Shown here: one piece after another, positions 51,369 through 59,648 of the stretch
Layout: each line of letters starts with the position of its first letter
How positions within the stretch are numbered: position 1 is the first letter of the stretch
NCBI GenBank assembly: GCA_942493045.1
Contig: OW818665.1
Location: 2,480,001-2,544,000, forward strand
Source: Teretinema sp942493045
Lineage (GTDB): Bacteria; Spirochaetota; Spirochaetia; Treponematales; Treponemataceae
DNA: 64,000 nt
Direction of reading: 5' to 3'
Made by a program: the position numbers and the translations under genes
The notes under the pieces: generated by a model
Database searches by the model: none
What the model was told of the DNA's origin: nothing
Seen by the model: only the letters and a program-made list of their open reading frames with translations

Positions 51369-51397
51369 TTGCCTTTTTGGTTTTCCCGGCTTAGCTT
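51369..51397 (+). promoter_or_regulatory. mutM promoter, leaderless type
   Basis: TTGCCT (51369-51374), 17-nt spacer, TAGCTT (51392-51397), then 6 nt to the ATG at 51404. No ribosome binding site precedes the start, which is fixed by the invariant Met-Pro-Glu N-terminus of MutM. Confidence 0.6.
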
Positions 51398-51403
51398 GAA
51401 TAC

Positions 51404-52291
51404 ATGCCTGAATTACCTGAAGTTGAAACTGTCTGCCGAGGCCTGTCGGTTTTGCTTGATAAAAAGCAGATTCTCGATGTCGCAGTCCGATGGGAAAAAT
51501 CTTTTGCCGTCTCCCCAGAGGACCTAAGCAGTCATGTTTTGGGTAAGCGTGTACAGCGGGTGTGGCGGCGCGGTAAGATGCTTTTTGTGGAACTGGAGAA
51601 TGAATGCACTCTGGCTATCCATTTGCGCATGACCGGACAGCTGGTTTTTGTGGCACGCGCCGGGGGGCGCTTTGGCGCCGGGCATCCTTCGGATTCTCTG
51701 GTAGACAGTCTTCCGGACCGCTCCACCAGGGTGATCTTTACCCTGGACAGCGGAACATTGTATTTTAATGATCAGCGGAAATTTGGCCGAATTCAACTGG
51801 TAATGCCCGGCGGTGTCGAAAATCTTGATTTTGTGGCGCGAATGGGACCGGAACCGCTGGAGAATTCTTTTACCTTGGCGGTATTTGAGGCTGCTTTATC
51901 CCGCTACCCGCGCCGGATGATCAAAGCTGCGCTGCTGGATCAGTCTACGATCGCGGGGGTTGGCAATATTTACGCCGACGAAGCGCTGTGGGGCGCGGCC
52001 CTTCATCCCGCCCGTCAGGTGTGTTCGCTTACAGCCGAGGAAAAAAAACAACTGTGGGCAGAACTGCGCGCGGTCATGAAGCTCAGTATTGAACAGGGTG
52101 GTTCAACTGACAGAAACTATGTCGATGCCGAGGGCAAGCGCGGGGCCTACCTGGATTTTGCCAGAGTGTTTCGAAAACAGGGGCGTCCCTGCCTGCGCTG
52201 TGGAACACCGATAGCAAAGATCCGCTGCGTCGGTCGGGGAACTCATCTCTGCCCGGACTGCCAGCGTTATCCGTTGAAAAAGATTGAGTAA
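51404..52291 (+). CDS. mutM: Formamidopyrimidine-DNA glycosylase
   Basis: 295 residues. MPELPEVETV provides the catalytic Pro2 and Glu3; the C-terminal zinc finger is CLRCGTPIAKIRCVGRGTHLC with CPDC. The helix-two-turn-helix region GVGNIYADEALW is present. It removes oxidised purines such as 8-oxoguanine and nicks the strand. An insert of about 20 residues (near 90-115) lengthens it beyond the usual 270. Confidence 0.95.
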   Translation: MPELPEVETVCRGLSVLLDKKQILDVAVRWEKSFAVSPEDLSSHVLGKRVQRVWRRGKMLFVELENECTLAIHLRMTGQLVFVARAGGRFGAGHPSDSLVDSLPDRSTRVIFTLDSGTLYFNDQRKFGRIQLVMPGGVENLDFVARMGPEPLENSFTLAVFEAALSRYPRRMIKAALLDQSTIAGVGNIYADEALWGAALHPARQVCSLTAEEKKQLWAELRAVMKLSIEQGGSTDRNYVDAEGKRGAYLDFARVFRKQGRPCLRCGTPIAKIRCVGRGTHLCPDCQRYPLKKIE

Positions 52292-52301
52292 GGAAGAAAA
52301 C

Positions 52302-53171
52302 ATGAATAAAAAAATCAGTATGAACGGGACGCTTACAGCTTCAGACGCGGCGAACTTCAATTTAGCAGATAGCGATGTCTGTTACGGTTATGGTTGTTAT
52401 GAAACGCTGAAGGTCAGGGATTCCCTGTTGTATTTTGCCGAGTTTCACGCCCAGCGCTTGCTTAATTCCGCGGACATTCTCGGTATTTCACATACGCTTA
52501 CCATAGAAAAGATTGTGCAGGCGCTGGAAGAGTTGGTAAAGGCAAACGCGGACACTGATGCCAATATCAAGGTACTGCTTATCGGTCATGAGGGCCGTGG
52601 AGCCGATTGGTATGTCTTTAGCCTTCCGGCATTGTACCCACCGGCCGGATCCGCCCAACAGGGTGTGGATTGTCTTGTTTTCCACGGTGAGCGTCAATTT
52701 CCACAGGCTAAATCTTTGTCGATGCTGCTTTCGACAATCGCCTATCGTAAGGCCTCTGCACAGGGCTGTTATGACGCTTTATTGATTAATCACCGCAATG
52801 AAATTACCGAAGGTACGAGAACAAATGTGTTCTTTGCGTCGGTTGATGAACCGAATGTAATTCTGACGCCTCCGGCTGTGGATGTGCTGTCCGGAATCAC
52901 TCGAAAAACTTTTTTGCAATGTTTGGCTGAGGATAAGTGGCCGGTTCAGGAGCGGGTTCTGCCATTGTCGGAGGTTCTTGCCGGTCGATATGGTTTATTG
53001 GTCAGCAGCACCTCTACCCGTTTGGTCCCGGTAAAAAGCCTGCTTCAGACAACGGCGGAAGGAAGGTCGCTCCGATCGGAGTTGCCGTTGCTGGATTCGC
53101 TGCAGCAGGCCGCCGCGCTCTATGAGCGCTGGCTGGCCGATTATGCTTCTCAGCGCAAGGGCTCGAAATGA
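52302..53171 (+). CDS. Class IV aminotransferase
   Basis: 289 residues from the ATG at 52302 after AGGAAG. The fold-type IV pattern shows VCYGYGCYETLKVRDSLLYF and EITEGTRTNVFFA near the PLP site; the catalytic Lys lies in SMLLSTIAYRKASAQG. It may be a branched-chain or D-amino acid aminotransferase or 4-amino-4-deoxychorismate lyase; the sequence does not decide. It is 10 nt from mutM and probably cotranscribed. Confidence 0.85.
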   Translation: MNKKISMNGTLTASDAANFNLADSDVCYGYGCYETLKVRDSLLYFAEFHAQRLLNSADILGISHTLTIEKIVQALEELVKANADTDANIKVLLIGHEGRGADWYVFSLPALYPPAGSAQQGVDCLVFHGERQFPQAKSLSMLLSTIAYRKASAQGCYDALLINHRNEITEGTRTNVFFASVDEPNVILTPPAVDVLSGITRKTFLQCLAEDKWPVQERVLPLSEVLAGRYGLLVSSTSTRLVPVKSLLQTTAEGRSLRSELPLLDSLQQAAALYERWLADYASQRKGSK

Positions 53172-53338
53172 TCGCAGATGTGTGAGCCTTTTACCTTCTT
53201 GTGGTAAATAAGGCATTTGCCTTCATCCGTTTCCTTTACCTTAATGGTTTTTTTAATTGGGTCAAAGGTTCGTTTTCCTTCCCACTGTATACAGGCATAG
53301 CAGTGTTTCGCTCCTGCTTTTTTATAATCTGAGTCCAT
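53150..53338 (-). CDS. 62-residue Cys-containing protein
   Basis: Strong AGGAGG precedes the ATG at 53338. The protein has KHCYACIQWEGKRTF with a CxxC pair, then KCLIYHKK and HICDHFEPL, four Cys and two or three His that could bind one zinc. I do not recognise a characterised family. Its 3' end overlaps the convergent aminotransferase gene by 22 nt. Its own promoter lies 5' of it. Confidence 0.75.
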   Translation of the reverse strand: MDSDYKKAGAKHCYACIQWEGKRTFDPIKKTIKVKETDEGKCLIYHKKVKGSHICDHFEPLR

Positions 53339-53392
53339 ATGCAGTCCTCCTCGGTTGTAACCGGCATCGGGTGCCGCTAACCATGTGCAACA

Positions 53393-53421
53393 TTATTACT
53401 GGGTCAGAGCCAGTCGGTCAA
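53393..53421 (-). promoter_or_regulatory. Promoter of the 62-residue Cys protein gene
   Basis: Minus strand: TTGACC (plus 53416-53421), 17-nt spacer, TAATAA (plus 53393-53398). The leader of about 45 nt contains a small hairpin (GGCA...TGCC) before AGGAGG. Confidence 0.6.
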
Positions 53422-53470
53422 GCACAATTTTTTAAGCATTAAATAGGAGAATTAGATATTTTAACAGGAT

Positions 53471-53492
53471 CGGATGTTTTGCATCCGTTTTT
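53471..53492 (+). terminator. Rho-independent terminator
   Basis: CGGATG (53471-53476) and CATCCG (53482-53487) form a 6-bp stem with a 5-nt loop, followed by TTTTT. It probably ends mutM-aminotransferase transcripts that have read across the opposite-strand Cys-protein gene. Confidence 0.7.
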
Positions 53493-53573
53493 CTTATTAA
53501 AATTGCGGGGCTTTTGGATATTTTTTTGTGTTTGGAAAGATATTACCAAAAAAAAATAATATACCTGAATCAA

Positions 53574-53582
53574 TGATATAAT
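53574..53582 (+). promoter_or_regulatory. Extended -10 promoter of the radical SAM cluster
   Basis: TGA then perfect TATAAT (53577-53582), with no clear -35, about 24 nt before the TTG start; a GGGAG ribosome binding site lies between. The rest of the 267-bp gap 53339-53605 holds the Cys-protein promoter and a terminator. Confidence 0.55.
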
Positions 53583-53605
53583 CCGGAGAGTAAGGGAGTA
53601 GAGTT

Positions 53606-54910
53606 TTGACGATTACTTTCATCAATCCGGATACTTTTACGCGGCAGCGTTCTACCGATGTGATGCAACCTTTAGCCATAGCCGCTTTGGCTGCGCACAC
53701 CCCGGAGCATTATCTGAAAATATTTTTTGATGAGCGTCTTGAAGATATTGACTTTGATATACCTACAGATATGGTAGTTATTTCGGTAATGACCTTTACT
53801 GCCCGCCGCTCCTATGCGATAAGCGCTGTATACCGGGCGAAGGGTATTCCGGTAATATTGGGCGGGTTTCATCCCAGTCTGCTTCCAGAAGAGGCTTCCT
53901 TGTATGCCGATTGTGTGGTGACCGGAGATGTTGAACCGTTGTGGCATACGGTCTTAAGCGACTTTGAAAAGGGTATTTTAAAGAACCGGTATGACGCCGG
54001 CGTGTGCGTTGACCCGGGGCAGATCAGGTATGATCGTTCAATTTTCCGGGGGAAAAAGTACAGTCCGATGACGCCGGTGCAAATCGGGCGGGGTTGTATG
54101 TACGCCTGTGATTTCTGTTCGATTCATTCCTTTTACGGCGATTCGATAGTAACGCGCCCGGTGGCGGATATAGCCGCTGAGCTGAGCCAGATTCAAAACC
54201 GCTATATTTTTTTTACGGATGACAACCTGCTGGCCGTTGGCTCCGGTTTATCGGCACTGTTGGAAGCCCTGGTTCCCCTGAAAAAAAAGTGGTCGTGTCA
54301 AATCAGTGTGGACGCTTCCTGCGATACGGCGCTGTTGGCGGCCATGCGTCGGTCCGGCTGTATATCGGTATTTGTCGGTTTTGAGTCGATGCATGTTACG
54401 ACGTTAACGCAGATGCGTAAATCTGCCAATATCCGACAAGATGATTACCGGAAGGTAGTTGAGCGGTTCCGGGCCTCTGGCTTAATGGTCAGCGGGGCCT
54501 TTGTGTTTGGCTATCCCGGTGACACGGAAGACACCGTTCAAGCAGCCTTGCGCTTCGCTTTGCAGAATAAACTGACGCTCTGCCATTTCAATGTATTGTT
54601 TCCATTTCCGAAAACTAAGGTCTACGAGCGGCTGTCTGGTGAAGGGCGCCTGAAGTATACGGCCTGGTGGACTGATTCGGAGTTTCGGTACGGTATGCCG
54701 ATGTTTGAACCGGAGACGGTAGACGCTGACCGGCTTTCTGAAGCCTGTCAGACCGCCCGCCGGGTATTTAATTCACCGTTTAATATTCTGCGTCGCGCTT
54801 GTGATTTGAGGGCGAACGCCAGAACTGTTTTCAATTTAACGGCTTTTCTGGTTTCCAACTGGATCAGCCGCCGGGAAATTATGCGCAAGTACGGTAAGGT
54901 TTTGGGCTGA
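53606..54910 (+). CDS. B12-binding radical SAM protein 1
   Basis: 434 residues, TTG start after GGGAG. An N-terminal cobalamin-binding-like domain (about 1-135: VISVMTFTARRSYAI, VILGGFHPSLLPEEA, VVTGDVEPLW) is followed by a radical SAM domain with C164-x3-C168-x2-C171. No DxHxxG is seen, as is usual for this class. Such enzymes methylate or rearrange unactivated carbons on lipids or natural products. It is about 2 bp upstream of the GH3-family gene and paralogous to three other genes in the cluster. Confidence 0.87.
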   Translation: MTITFINPDTFTRQRSTDVMQPLAIAALAAHTPEHYLKIFFDERLEDIDFDIPTDMVVISVMTFTARRSYAISAVYRAKGIPVILGGFHPSLLPEEASLYADCVVTGDVEPLWHTVLSDFEKGILKNRYDAGVCVDPGQIRYDRSIFRGKKYSPMTPVQIGRGCMYACDFCSIHSFYGDSIVTRPVADIAAELSQIQNRYIFFTDDNLLAVGSGLSALLEALVPLKKKWSCQISVDASCDTALLAAMRRSGCISVFVGFESMHVTTLTQMRKSANIRQDDYRKVVERFRASGLMVSGAFVFGYPGDTEDTVQAALRFALQNKLTLCHFNVLFPFPKTKVYERLSGEGRLKYTAWWTDSEFRYGMPMFEPETVDADRLSEACQTARRVFNSPFNILRRACDLRANARTVFNLTAFLVSNWISRREIMRKYGKVLG

Positions 54911-54911
54911 G

Positions 54912-56552
54912 ATGAGCGTTATCAGCGCCGCTGCTAATCGAATAGTCAACTTGAGCTGTGTCGGAAGTCTGGCCGGTTTTTCCTCAGGAGCAAAGAATCT
55001 CGCTGATGTTCAGAATCGGATCCTCAGCGGTTATCTGAAACGTAATGCCCGGACGGTCTTTGGGCGGGAGTACGGGTTTTCAACCATTCGGGATTATCGG
55101 GAATATCGCGCCCGGGTTCCGGTTTCGACATACACGGATTATCAAAAATATATCGATAGACTGATGCGCGGTGAGAATTCGGTGTTGACCGCGGATCCTG
55201 TCCGGCTGTTGGAGCCGACCAGCGGCACAACGCAGGGTTCAAAGCTGATTCCGTACACAAAGGGTTTAAGCCGCGAATATTTGCGGGCTGTGCAACCCTG
55301 GTTAGCCGATTTATACAAATCCGATCCGCAGCTGCTCAACGGCCCGGCTTATTGGTCAATTTCTCCGGCGATCAGTCTTCAGGAATCTTCCGGCTCGGCC
55401 ATTCCGGTAGGTTTTGAGGATGACGCCGGATACTTCGGCTTATTGGCGCCGGTGCTGCGCCATATTTACCCGGTTCCTTCCAGCGTTCGGCAGCTGGAGT
55501 CGATTGAAAACTTCCGTTTTATGACCATGCTGATGTTGCTTAATTGCTCCGATCTGCGGCTCTTTTCGGTATGGAATCCCTCGTTTTTGACCATTCTGAT
55601 GGAGTACGCTTTTGAGCATCAGAGTGAACTGCTCGCTTCTTTGAGTGACGGGCTGGCGCGCTGGCCGGTTCCGGCTACAGGAATACAGACCATGGGTATC
55701 GCTAAAAACCCGGCTCGGGCGCGAGTTGTGGAACAGGCCTTTGGACAGGAATGCTGGACACGCTCTGTGTGGCCTGAGCTGCGCCTGATATCCGCCTGGA
55801 CTGCCGGACACAGCGCCTTTGCCGCCGATCGCTTACGCCGATTTTTCCCGGAAGTGCGCCTGCAGGGCAAAGGCTTATTGGCTACCGAAGGCGTGGTCAG
55901 TTTTCCCTTGGAGGCCGCCGGAGGTTCCGTCCTGGCCTACCGCTCGCATTTTTTTGAATTTGTCTGCGCGGACGGCGCCGTTCTCCAAGCCGCGGAACTC
56001 GAAAAAGGCCTGATCGCTTCCGTGCTGCTGACTACCGGCGGCGGCCTGTATCGCTATGAACTCGGGGATCGGGTCCGCGTGACAGAGATGTACCGGGGCT
56101 TACCGGTGCTGGAATTTCTGGGAAGGAATCGGACCAGTGACCTGGCCGGTGAAAAACTGGCCGAGGACTTTGTGGCCTCAGCTTTACGCGGCCTGGACCT
56201 TTCGGCCCCGCCGGAAATAATTCTTTTGGCTCCGGTAATTTCTACCTCCGGCTGTGGCTATCAGTTATGTATTGAAGTGTCCGGATTGCGCGCTACTGAT
56301 GCCGATGCCATTGCCGCCAGGCTGGAAGAACTATTGGCGGCGAATATTCATTATGCCTATGCCCGCAGGCTCGGACAGCTCCGGCCAGTACTGGTGCGGC
56401 TGCTGCCGGCAAACAGCGTCAGACGTTTTTTTGATTTTATGGAAACACAGGGCTATCGTGCTGGAAACATAAAAATCCCGGCCTTGTATACCCGTACCGA
56501 TATTGAAGATTGCTTCGCGCCCGGGGAGGACCAATGCACATCACGCTCATAA
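54912..56552 (+). CDS. GH3-family adenylate-forming enzyme
   Basis: 546 residues. LEPTSGTTQGSKLIPYT (TSGTTQG at 103-109) is the GH3 phosphate-binding motif I, and GGGLYRYELGDRVRV (about 377-391) matches motif III. Plant GH3 proteins adenylate a carboxylic acid and join it to an amino acid; bacterial members are little studied. Here it is sandwiched between two radical SAM genes, suggesting it activates a small acid or fatty acid in the pathway. No adjacent amine source is evident. Confidence 0.87.
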   Translation: MSVISAAANRIVNLSCVGSLAGFSSGAKNLADVQNRILSGYLKRNARTVFGREYGFSTIRDYREYRARVPVSTYTDYQKYIDRLMRGENSVLTADPVRLLEPTSGTTQGSKLIPYTKGLSREYLRAVQPWLADLYKSDPQLLNGPAYWSISPAISLQESSGSAIPVGFEDDAGYFGLLAPVLRHIYPVPSSVRQLESIENFRFMTMLMLLNCSDLRLFSVWNPSFLTILMEYAFEHQSELLASLSDGLARWPVPATGIQTMGIAKNPARARVVEQAFGQECWTRSVWPELRLISAWTAGHSAFAADRLRRFFPEVRLQGKGLLATEGVVSFPLEAAGGSVLAYRSHFFEFVCADGAVLQAAELEKGLIASVLLTTGGGLYRYELGDRVRVTEMYRGLPVLEFLGRNRTSDLAGEKLAEDFVASALRGLDLSAPPEIILLAPVISTSGCGYQLCIEVSGLRATDADAIAARLEELLAANIHYAYARRLGQLRPVLVRLLPANSVRRFFDFMETQGYRAGNIKIPALYTRTDIEDCFAPGEDQCTSRS

Positions 56553-57859
56553 AGCCTAAAATTGGCCACCACACCAAAGAAGACTATATCGATGAAGGCC
56601 GGATGGAGCCGCTGATGCTGGGTGTGCTCGGCGGACTCACTCCGCCTGAACATTCGCTGCGGCTGTGGGATGACCGTTTTGAGAGCATCCCCTTTGACAG
56701 TCCGACGGACCTGGTCGCCATTTCCGTGGAAACCTTTACCGCCCGCCGCGCGTACGAGATCGCCGCTGAATATCGCTCCCGCGGAGTAAAGGTGGTGATG
56801 GGCGGAATGCACGCCACCTTATTGCCGGATGAGGTGGCCGGGCATGCCGACGCTGTCTGCTCTGGTGACGCTGAAGCTTATTGGGACCAGCTGCTTGGAG
56901 ATGCGGAAACCGGTAAACTACGAAAACGATACAGCGGCAACACTGCCTTGATTCAAAACGGAACACTGCCGCGCCGGGAACTCTTTGCCGGTAAAGGCTA
57001 CTTGCCGGTATCGCTGATACAATTCAGCCGGGGCTGCCCTAATGAGTGTGTTTATTGCGCGACTTCGGCTTATTTCGCTCATACTCATCATGTCCGCCCG
57101 GCAGACGAGGTGCTGCGGGAGATGCAGGGCGGAAAAATTTTCTTTTTTGTGGATGACAATTTTACCGCCGACCGGGAAGCGGCTAAGACCCTGTTGCGCC
57201 GCATTATTCCGATGCGTGTCTCCTGGGTGGGGCAGCTCAGTCTGGACGCGGCCCTGGATACCGAGCTGCTTGGTTTGATGAAAAAAAGCGGTTGTCTGGG
57301 TTTTGTGACCGGCTTCGAGTCCATCAACGCCGATAACGTCAGCTGGATGAAAAAAAGCAACGTCAACGGCGGCGTTGGCCGGGCCTATGCCGAGCAGATC
57401 CGGCGGTTCAAGGATTATGGGTTTCAGATTTGGGCGGCCTTTACCATCGGTCATGATTTTGACACGGTTGCGTCGATCGAAGACACGGTGGCCTTTGCCC
57501 TGCATCATCGCTTTACCTTCGCGGCTTTTAATACCCTGCTGCCCTATCCGGCGACTCCGTTGTATAACCGGCTGGCGGAAGAGCGGCGGCTGTTATATGA
57601 CGGACGCTGGTGGTTGCATAGCGACTATCGGTTTAATTACGCCGCCTTTATTCCAAAGCTGATGAGTGCCGATGAGTTAACCCGGGCCGGACAGCAAGCC
57701 CGGAAGGAATTCAATTCCCTGCCGTCGCTTGTGCACAGGGCCTGCGATTTCCGGACTAACCTGCGCAGTTTGCCCAAGCTGTTTTACTTTTTGCGGTACA
57801 GTTTGCTGTTCCGTCGGGAAGTGCAGAAGAAAGAAGGCCTTATTTTCGGAGACCGATAA
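56534..57859 (+). CDS. B12-binding radical SAM protein 2
   Basis: 441 residues from the ATG at 56534, which follows GGGAGGA and overlaps the GH3 gene by 19 nt. Cobalamin-binding-like domain (MEPLMLGVLGGL, VAISVETFTARRAYEIAAEY, VVMGGMHATLLPDE) and radical SAM domain with C168-x3-C172-x2-C175 (GCPNECVYC). Third gene of the rightward operon. Its 3' end overlaps a convergent GNAT-like gene by 20 nt. Confidence 0.87.
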   Translation: MHITLIKPKIGHHTKEDYIDEGRMEPLMLGVLGGLTPPEHSLRLWDDRFESIPFDSPTDLVAISVETFTARRAYEIAAEYRSRGVKVVMGGMHATLLPDEVAGHADAVCSGDAEAYWDQLLGDAETGKLRKRYSGNTALIQNGTLPRRELFAGKGYLPVSLIQFSRGCPNECVYCATSAYFAHTHHVRPADEVLREMQGGKIFFFVDDNFTADREAAKTLLRRIIPMRVSWVGQLSLDAALDTELLGLMKKSGCLGFVTGFESINADNVSWMKKSNVNGGVGRAYAEQIRRFKDYGFQIWAAFTIGHDFDTVASIEDTVAFALHHRFTFAAFNTLLPYPATPLYNRLAEERRLLYDGRWWLHSDYRFNYAAFIPKLMSADELTRAGQQARKEFNSLPSLVHRACDFRTNLRSLPKLFYFLRYSLLFRREVQKKEGLIFGDR

Positions 57860-58544
57860 AGCGCCGCGCCGGCGGCAGAATGTTTTCCACGCTGATTTCC
57901 GTCAGGCAGGCCAGTTCCGTGCCGGTTTGATAGTCAGGGTTTCTTTCCAGAAAAAAACGGACCGCCGGATTATCAGTTTTATGATCCGGAATCTGCGCCA
58001 GCTTTTCATTCAAAAAATCATGGCCGGCGGCAATGAGGCCGGTTTGCGCGCTGTACTGTTCCCCAAAACGGTTTGTCGCCACGGTATCCAGCAATGGCCG
58101 CAAAGCCAGGCTGTCCTCTGAGGGTTGGGCCGCCGGCCAAAAATTTTCAAAAAATAACGGCAGCATGGCATAGGTGCGAAACCCTTTGGAAATTAAAAAC
58201 CAGTAGGCTTTTTCGCCCTTGGCCCGATTGTCTATCATACGCCGCAGTAATTGTCCGAAGCCGTAAAACAGGGTGGGGTGGCCCCAGCTGTCCTGATGGA
58301 TAATTGTGTCACCGGAAAAAATAACCTGCGCCGATAAGGCTTCATCGCGGTAAATCAGAAAAGTTGAAAAACCGCGCAGCGTTCCATTGTCGCTTTCCAG
58401 TAAAATTGCGCCGCTCTTGGCGTTCAAGTCAGTTTCAAAGCGCCCGCGCTCCAGGTTCAAGAAGTGTTCACTCATCAAAGCAAACATGGCATTCCGCGCG
58501 CCGGCACCGATCTCCGACGGTGTTTTGATAGTGTATTTCAGCAT
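57840..58544 (-). CDS. GNAT-like acyltransferase-type protein A
   Basis: 234 residues, soluble. GNAT-like layout is suggested by AILLESDNGTLRGFSTFLIYR, a beta strand of the core sheet, and the helix after HPTLFYGFGQLLRRMID. The acetyl-CoA loop is not clear, so this is tentative. Its ATG directly follows the stop of the neighbouring gene (TAG ATG) in a leftward operon with radical SAM protein 3. Confidence 0.6.
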   Translation of the reverse strand: MLKYTIKTPSEIGAGARNAMFALMSEHFLNLERGRFETDLNAKSGAILLESDNGTLRGFSTFLIYRDEALSAQVIFSGDTIIHQDSWGHPTLFYGFGQLLRRMIDNRAKGEKAYWFLISKGFRTYAMLPLFFENFWPAAQPSEDSLALRPLLDTVATNRFGEQYSAQTGLIAAGHDFLNEKLAQIPDHKTDNPAVRFFLERNPDYQTGTELACLTEISVENILPPARRFIGLRK

Positions 58545-59648
58545 CTACAGCCTTCCAATTTCGATATAGGGTAATCCCGTAAAGAGATTTTTTTCTTCAT
58601 GTTTTTGAAAAACACGGTACAGGCGGCTCCTATACACCAAGGGGCTCAGTCGCGACAGCGTCGGTAGCAGCGGATGCTTCTCGTGCAGGCCAAGGGCGAA
58701 AAAGTTGTACTGTGCATTATGGCTTTTAAAGTTTCGTAAAAAGCGGTTGGCTATGTCAGCGCGGTTTTCCGCTGCCAGGAAAAAGCCCAGAACGCAAAAG
58801 TTCAGCGTACTGCCGGGCGGCGGCAAGTTCGGAAGCTGCAGTATCGGGCAGAGCAGAGCCGACAGTGGGCGCAGCCAGCGGTACACTCCCGAATAGCCGG
58901 AAATCAAATAGGGCTTGTAAGATCGCTGGTCCCAGGCCGCGCCGCAGGCGGCAATCTCTCCGTCCGGCTTGAGCAGCAGGTAAAAGTCGTTGATTGACGG
59001 ACAAGTGCGTCCTTCCAGCAGGTCTTCGCGCTTCAGGACCGGAAAATACTGGTAGCGGCGCGATTCCGCGCTGAAAAAACGCAACAGGTTTTCAATGTCT
59101 GCCGATCGTGCTTTGCGGAAAACCCAGCGCGTCGGCAGGCGGGAGCGTCCACCGGTGCGGATATTGAAGGTGTTGATAGTACCGATATAGTCGTATAACG
59201 GCAGACTGGCCCTTTTTTTTTCGAACAGCTGCCGGGCGGCCCGGTTGTCTTCCAGAATGGTTGTAAGAAAATGGGTTGTGCCGGTCGGCGCGCAAGCCTG
59301 GAAGTGGAAGCGGTAACCCTCCGGAAAATGACGGAGAGCGGCTTCCGCACCGTGGAGAATTCTGAAAGAAAAGAGGTATCCGAGCGTGGTGAGTTGCCCG
59401 TCAATCAAAACCGGGTTCAGGGCACAGGCGCCAAAACCCTTGACGGTTATACTCCCGTCCGGGTCGCGCTCAGCGTATCGGTATACAAATACTTTTTTTC
59501 CTTCACGCTGCAGCGAGGCCCAGGCGTCCGGGCGGCGGGTGTACAGCAAGCTGATCTTACCCGAAAAGGAGGTGTCTTCTAAAATTGTGAGCAAGTCCGC
59601 CGAATCTTCGCTTTGGGCTAAACTGAATTTTCCGTGATGCTCAGCCAT
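58545..59648 (-). CDS. GNAT-like protein B, possibly two GNAT halves
   Basis: 367 residues. The first half has FLTTILEDNRAARQLFEKKR, typical of the C-terminal part of GNAT acyltransferases; the second half (about 180-367) has a similar strand-helix pattern (FRKARSADIENLLRFFSAESR, DFYLLLKPDGEIAACGAAW) suggesting a tandem fold. It overlaps the radical SAM 3 stop by 8 nt. Likely moves an acyl group, but substrate and acyl donor are unknown. Confidence 0.65.
   Translation of the reverse strand: MAEHHGKFSLAQSEDSADLLTILEDTSFSGKISLLYTRRPDAWASLQREGKKVFVYRYAERDPDGSITVKGFGACALNPVLIDGQLTTLGYLFSFRILHGAEAALRHFPEGYRFHFQACAPTGTTHFLTTILEDNRAARQLFEKKRASLPLYDYIGTINTFNIRTGGRSRLPTRWVFRKARSADIENLLRFFSAESRRYQYFPVLKREDLLEGRTCPSINDFYLLLKPDGEIAACGAAWDQRSYKPYLISGYSGVYRWLRPLSALLCPILQLPNLPPPGSTLNFCVLGFFLAAENRADIANRFLRNFKSHNAQYNFFALGLHEKHPLLPTLSRLSPLVYRSRLYRVFQKHEEKNLFTGLPYIEIGRL

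Noticed and set aside
53382..53441. 19-codon open frame starting ATGTGCAAC, followed by a terminator, considered as a leader peptide or small RNA for the radical SAM cluster
   Set aside because: No ribosome binding site, and the nearby hairpin sequences are better explained as the 5' leader and promoter of the opposite-strand Cys-protein gene.
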